From: Pontiella sp.
Lineage (GTDB): Bacteria; Verrucomicrobiota; Kiritimatiellia; Kiritimatiellales; Pontiellaceae
Direction: 5' to 3'
Assembly: GCA_029935255.1 (NCBI GenBank)
Contig: JAOZKS010000159.1
Coordinates: 1 to 6,356 of the forward strand
DNA length: 6,356 nucleotides
Of this stretch, positions 6,068 to 6,356 are shown piece by piece (position 1 is the first letter of the stretch; each line of letters starts with the position of its first letter). A program made the position numbers and the translations under genes. The notes under the pieces are model-generated. The model saw nothing but the letters and a program-made list of their open reading frames with translations, was not told the origin of the DNA and did not search any database.

Positions 6068-6356
6068 TTATTCAAGTTCTGCCTTTAACCGGTCTATTTC
6101 CTCCGTCAGGCATTTTTTAACGCGGAGTTTTAGCCGGTTTACAGAATTTCTCTTTATCTGTAATTTTTTTCCAATCGTTTCAGTATCTGTTCCTTCCATA
6201 CTCAATTTAAAAACGGTTATCGCATGGCCGGAAAATAGCGGGGAAATGTTTTTTATTGCCAAGTTAACCAAATAGATTTTCCACTCTTCCTCCATACGTG
6301 CATCGCTCTCGGGAAGGTTGATGATTTTTAAATAGGCGAGGGTGCTGTCCCGTTTT
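6068..6356 (-). CDS. C-terminal part of a second sigma-70/ECF-like factor, N-terminus outside the window
   Basis: The minus-strand frame ends with TAA (complement of 6068-6070) and stays open to the right edge, giving 95 residues; one base of the preceding codon is also present. The ATG at 6295 is internal, because the 20 codons upstream are open and read naturally (TLAYLKIINLPESDAR). The segment matches sigma region 4: a helix around WKIYLVNLAIKNIS, then FSGHAITVFKLSMEG followed by TETIGKKLQIKRNSVNRLKLRV as the helix-turn-helix, and an acidic tail EEIDRLKAELE. Region 2 would lie outside the window. The kinase gene begins 15 bases downstream on the same strand, so the two form an operon. The recognition helix has NSVNRLKLRV, typical of ECF-like proteins found beside kinases in PVC bacteria (recollection). 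A stand-alone LuxR-type helix-turn-helix protein is a less likely alternative. Confidence 0.8.
   Translation of the reverse strand, partial: KRDSTLAYLKIINLPESDARMEEEWKIYLVNLAIKNISPLFSGHAITVFKLSMEGTDTETIGKKLQIKRNSVNRLKLRVKKCLTEEIDRLKAELE

Noticed and set aside
6068..6295. A complete 75-residue helix-turn-helix protein starting at ATG 6295
   Set aside because: The frame is open upstream to the window edge and the extra residues continue a sigma-like helix, so the ATG is internal and the gene is truncated by the window.
1..6356. tRNA or rRNA genes, CRISPR arrays, insertion sequences and attachment sites
   Set aside because: No spaced repeats, terminal inverted repeats, transposase motifs or RNA gene signatures were seen, and coding sequence fills nearly all of the window.

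Overview
The window holds two complete regulatory genes, one complete kinase gene and two genes cut by the window edges. Together they look like a signalling locus from a PVC-superphylum bacterium, most like Kiritimatiellota or Lentisphaerota. That placement is inference. It rests on an ECF sigma factor paired with a membrane Ser/Thr kinase that has a leucine-rich C-terminal part, on a YfbK-type von Willebrand protein fused to an anti-sigma zinc finger, and on protein style recognised from memory. No rRNA or other phylogenetic marker is present.

Layout. (1) 1-1248, minus strand: the first 416 residues of a GlpD-like FAD-dependent glycerol-3-phosphate dehydrogenase, whose C-terminus lies beyond base 1. 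(2) 1249-1358: a 110-bp divergent intergenic region. (3) 1359-3949, plus strand: a two-gene operon with a 4-base ATGA overlap. It encodes an ECF sigma factor and a 681-residue membrane protein that joins a zinc-binding anti-sigma domain, one transmembrane helix, a charged linker and a YfbK-type VWA module. (4) 3953-6356, minus strand: the end of a second sigma factor, entering from the right edge, followed after 15 bases by a 699-residue membrane Ser/Thr kinase. The two cassettes converge tail to tail with only 3 bases between their stop codons.

How the genes probably work together. In the left cassette the VWA protein would hold its sigma factor at the membrane and release it on a signal sensed outside the cytoplasm. 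In the right cassette the kinase may control its neighbouring sigma factor by phosphorylation. Nothing links glpD functionally to either cassette beyond the shared upstream region.

The most interesting observation is in the kinase. The usual catalytic lysine of strand beta-3 is missing (Ala91 in a VAMA motif). A lysine instead sits in the glycine-rich loop (Lys74), exactly 17 residues upstream, which matches the rearrangement that defines eukaryotic WNK ('with no lysine') kinases. The same gene carries a run of nine C in its coding strand where loss of one base would create an immediate stop, removing the C-terminal leucine-rich part.
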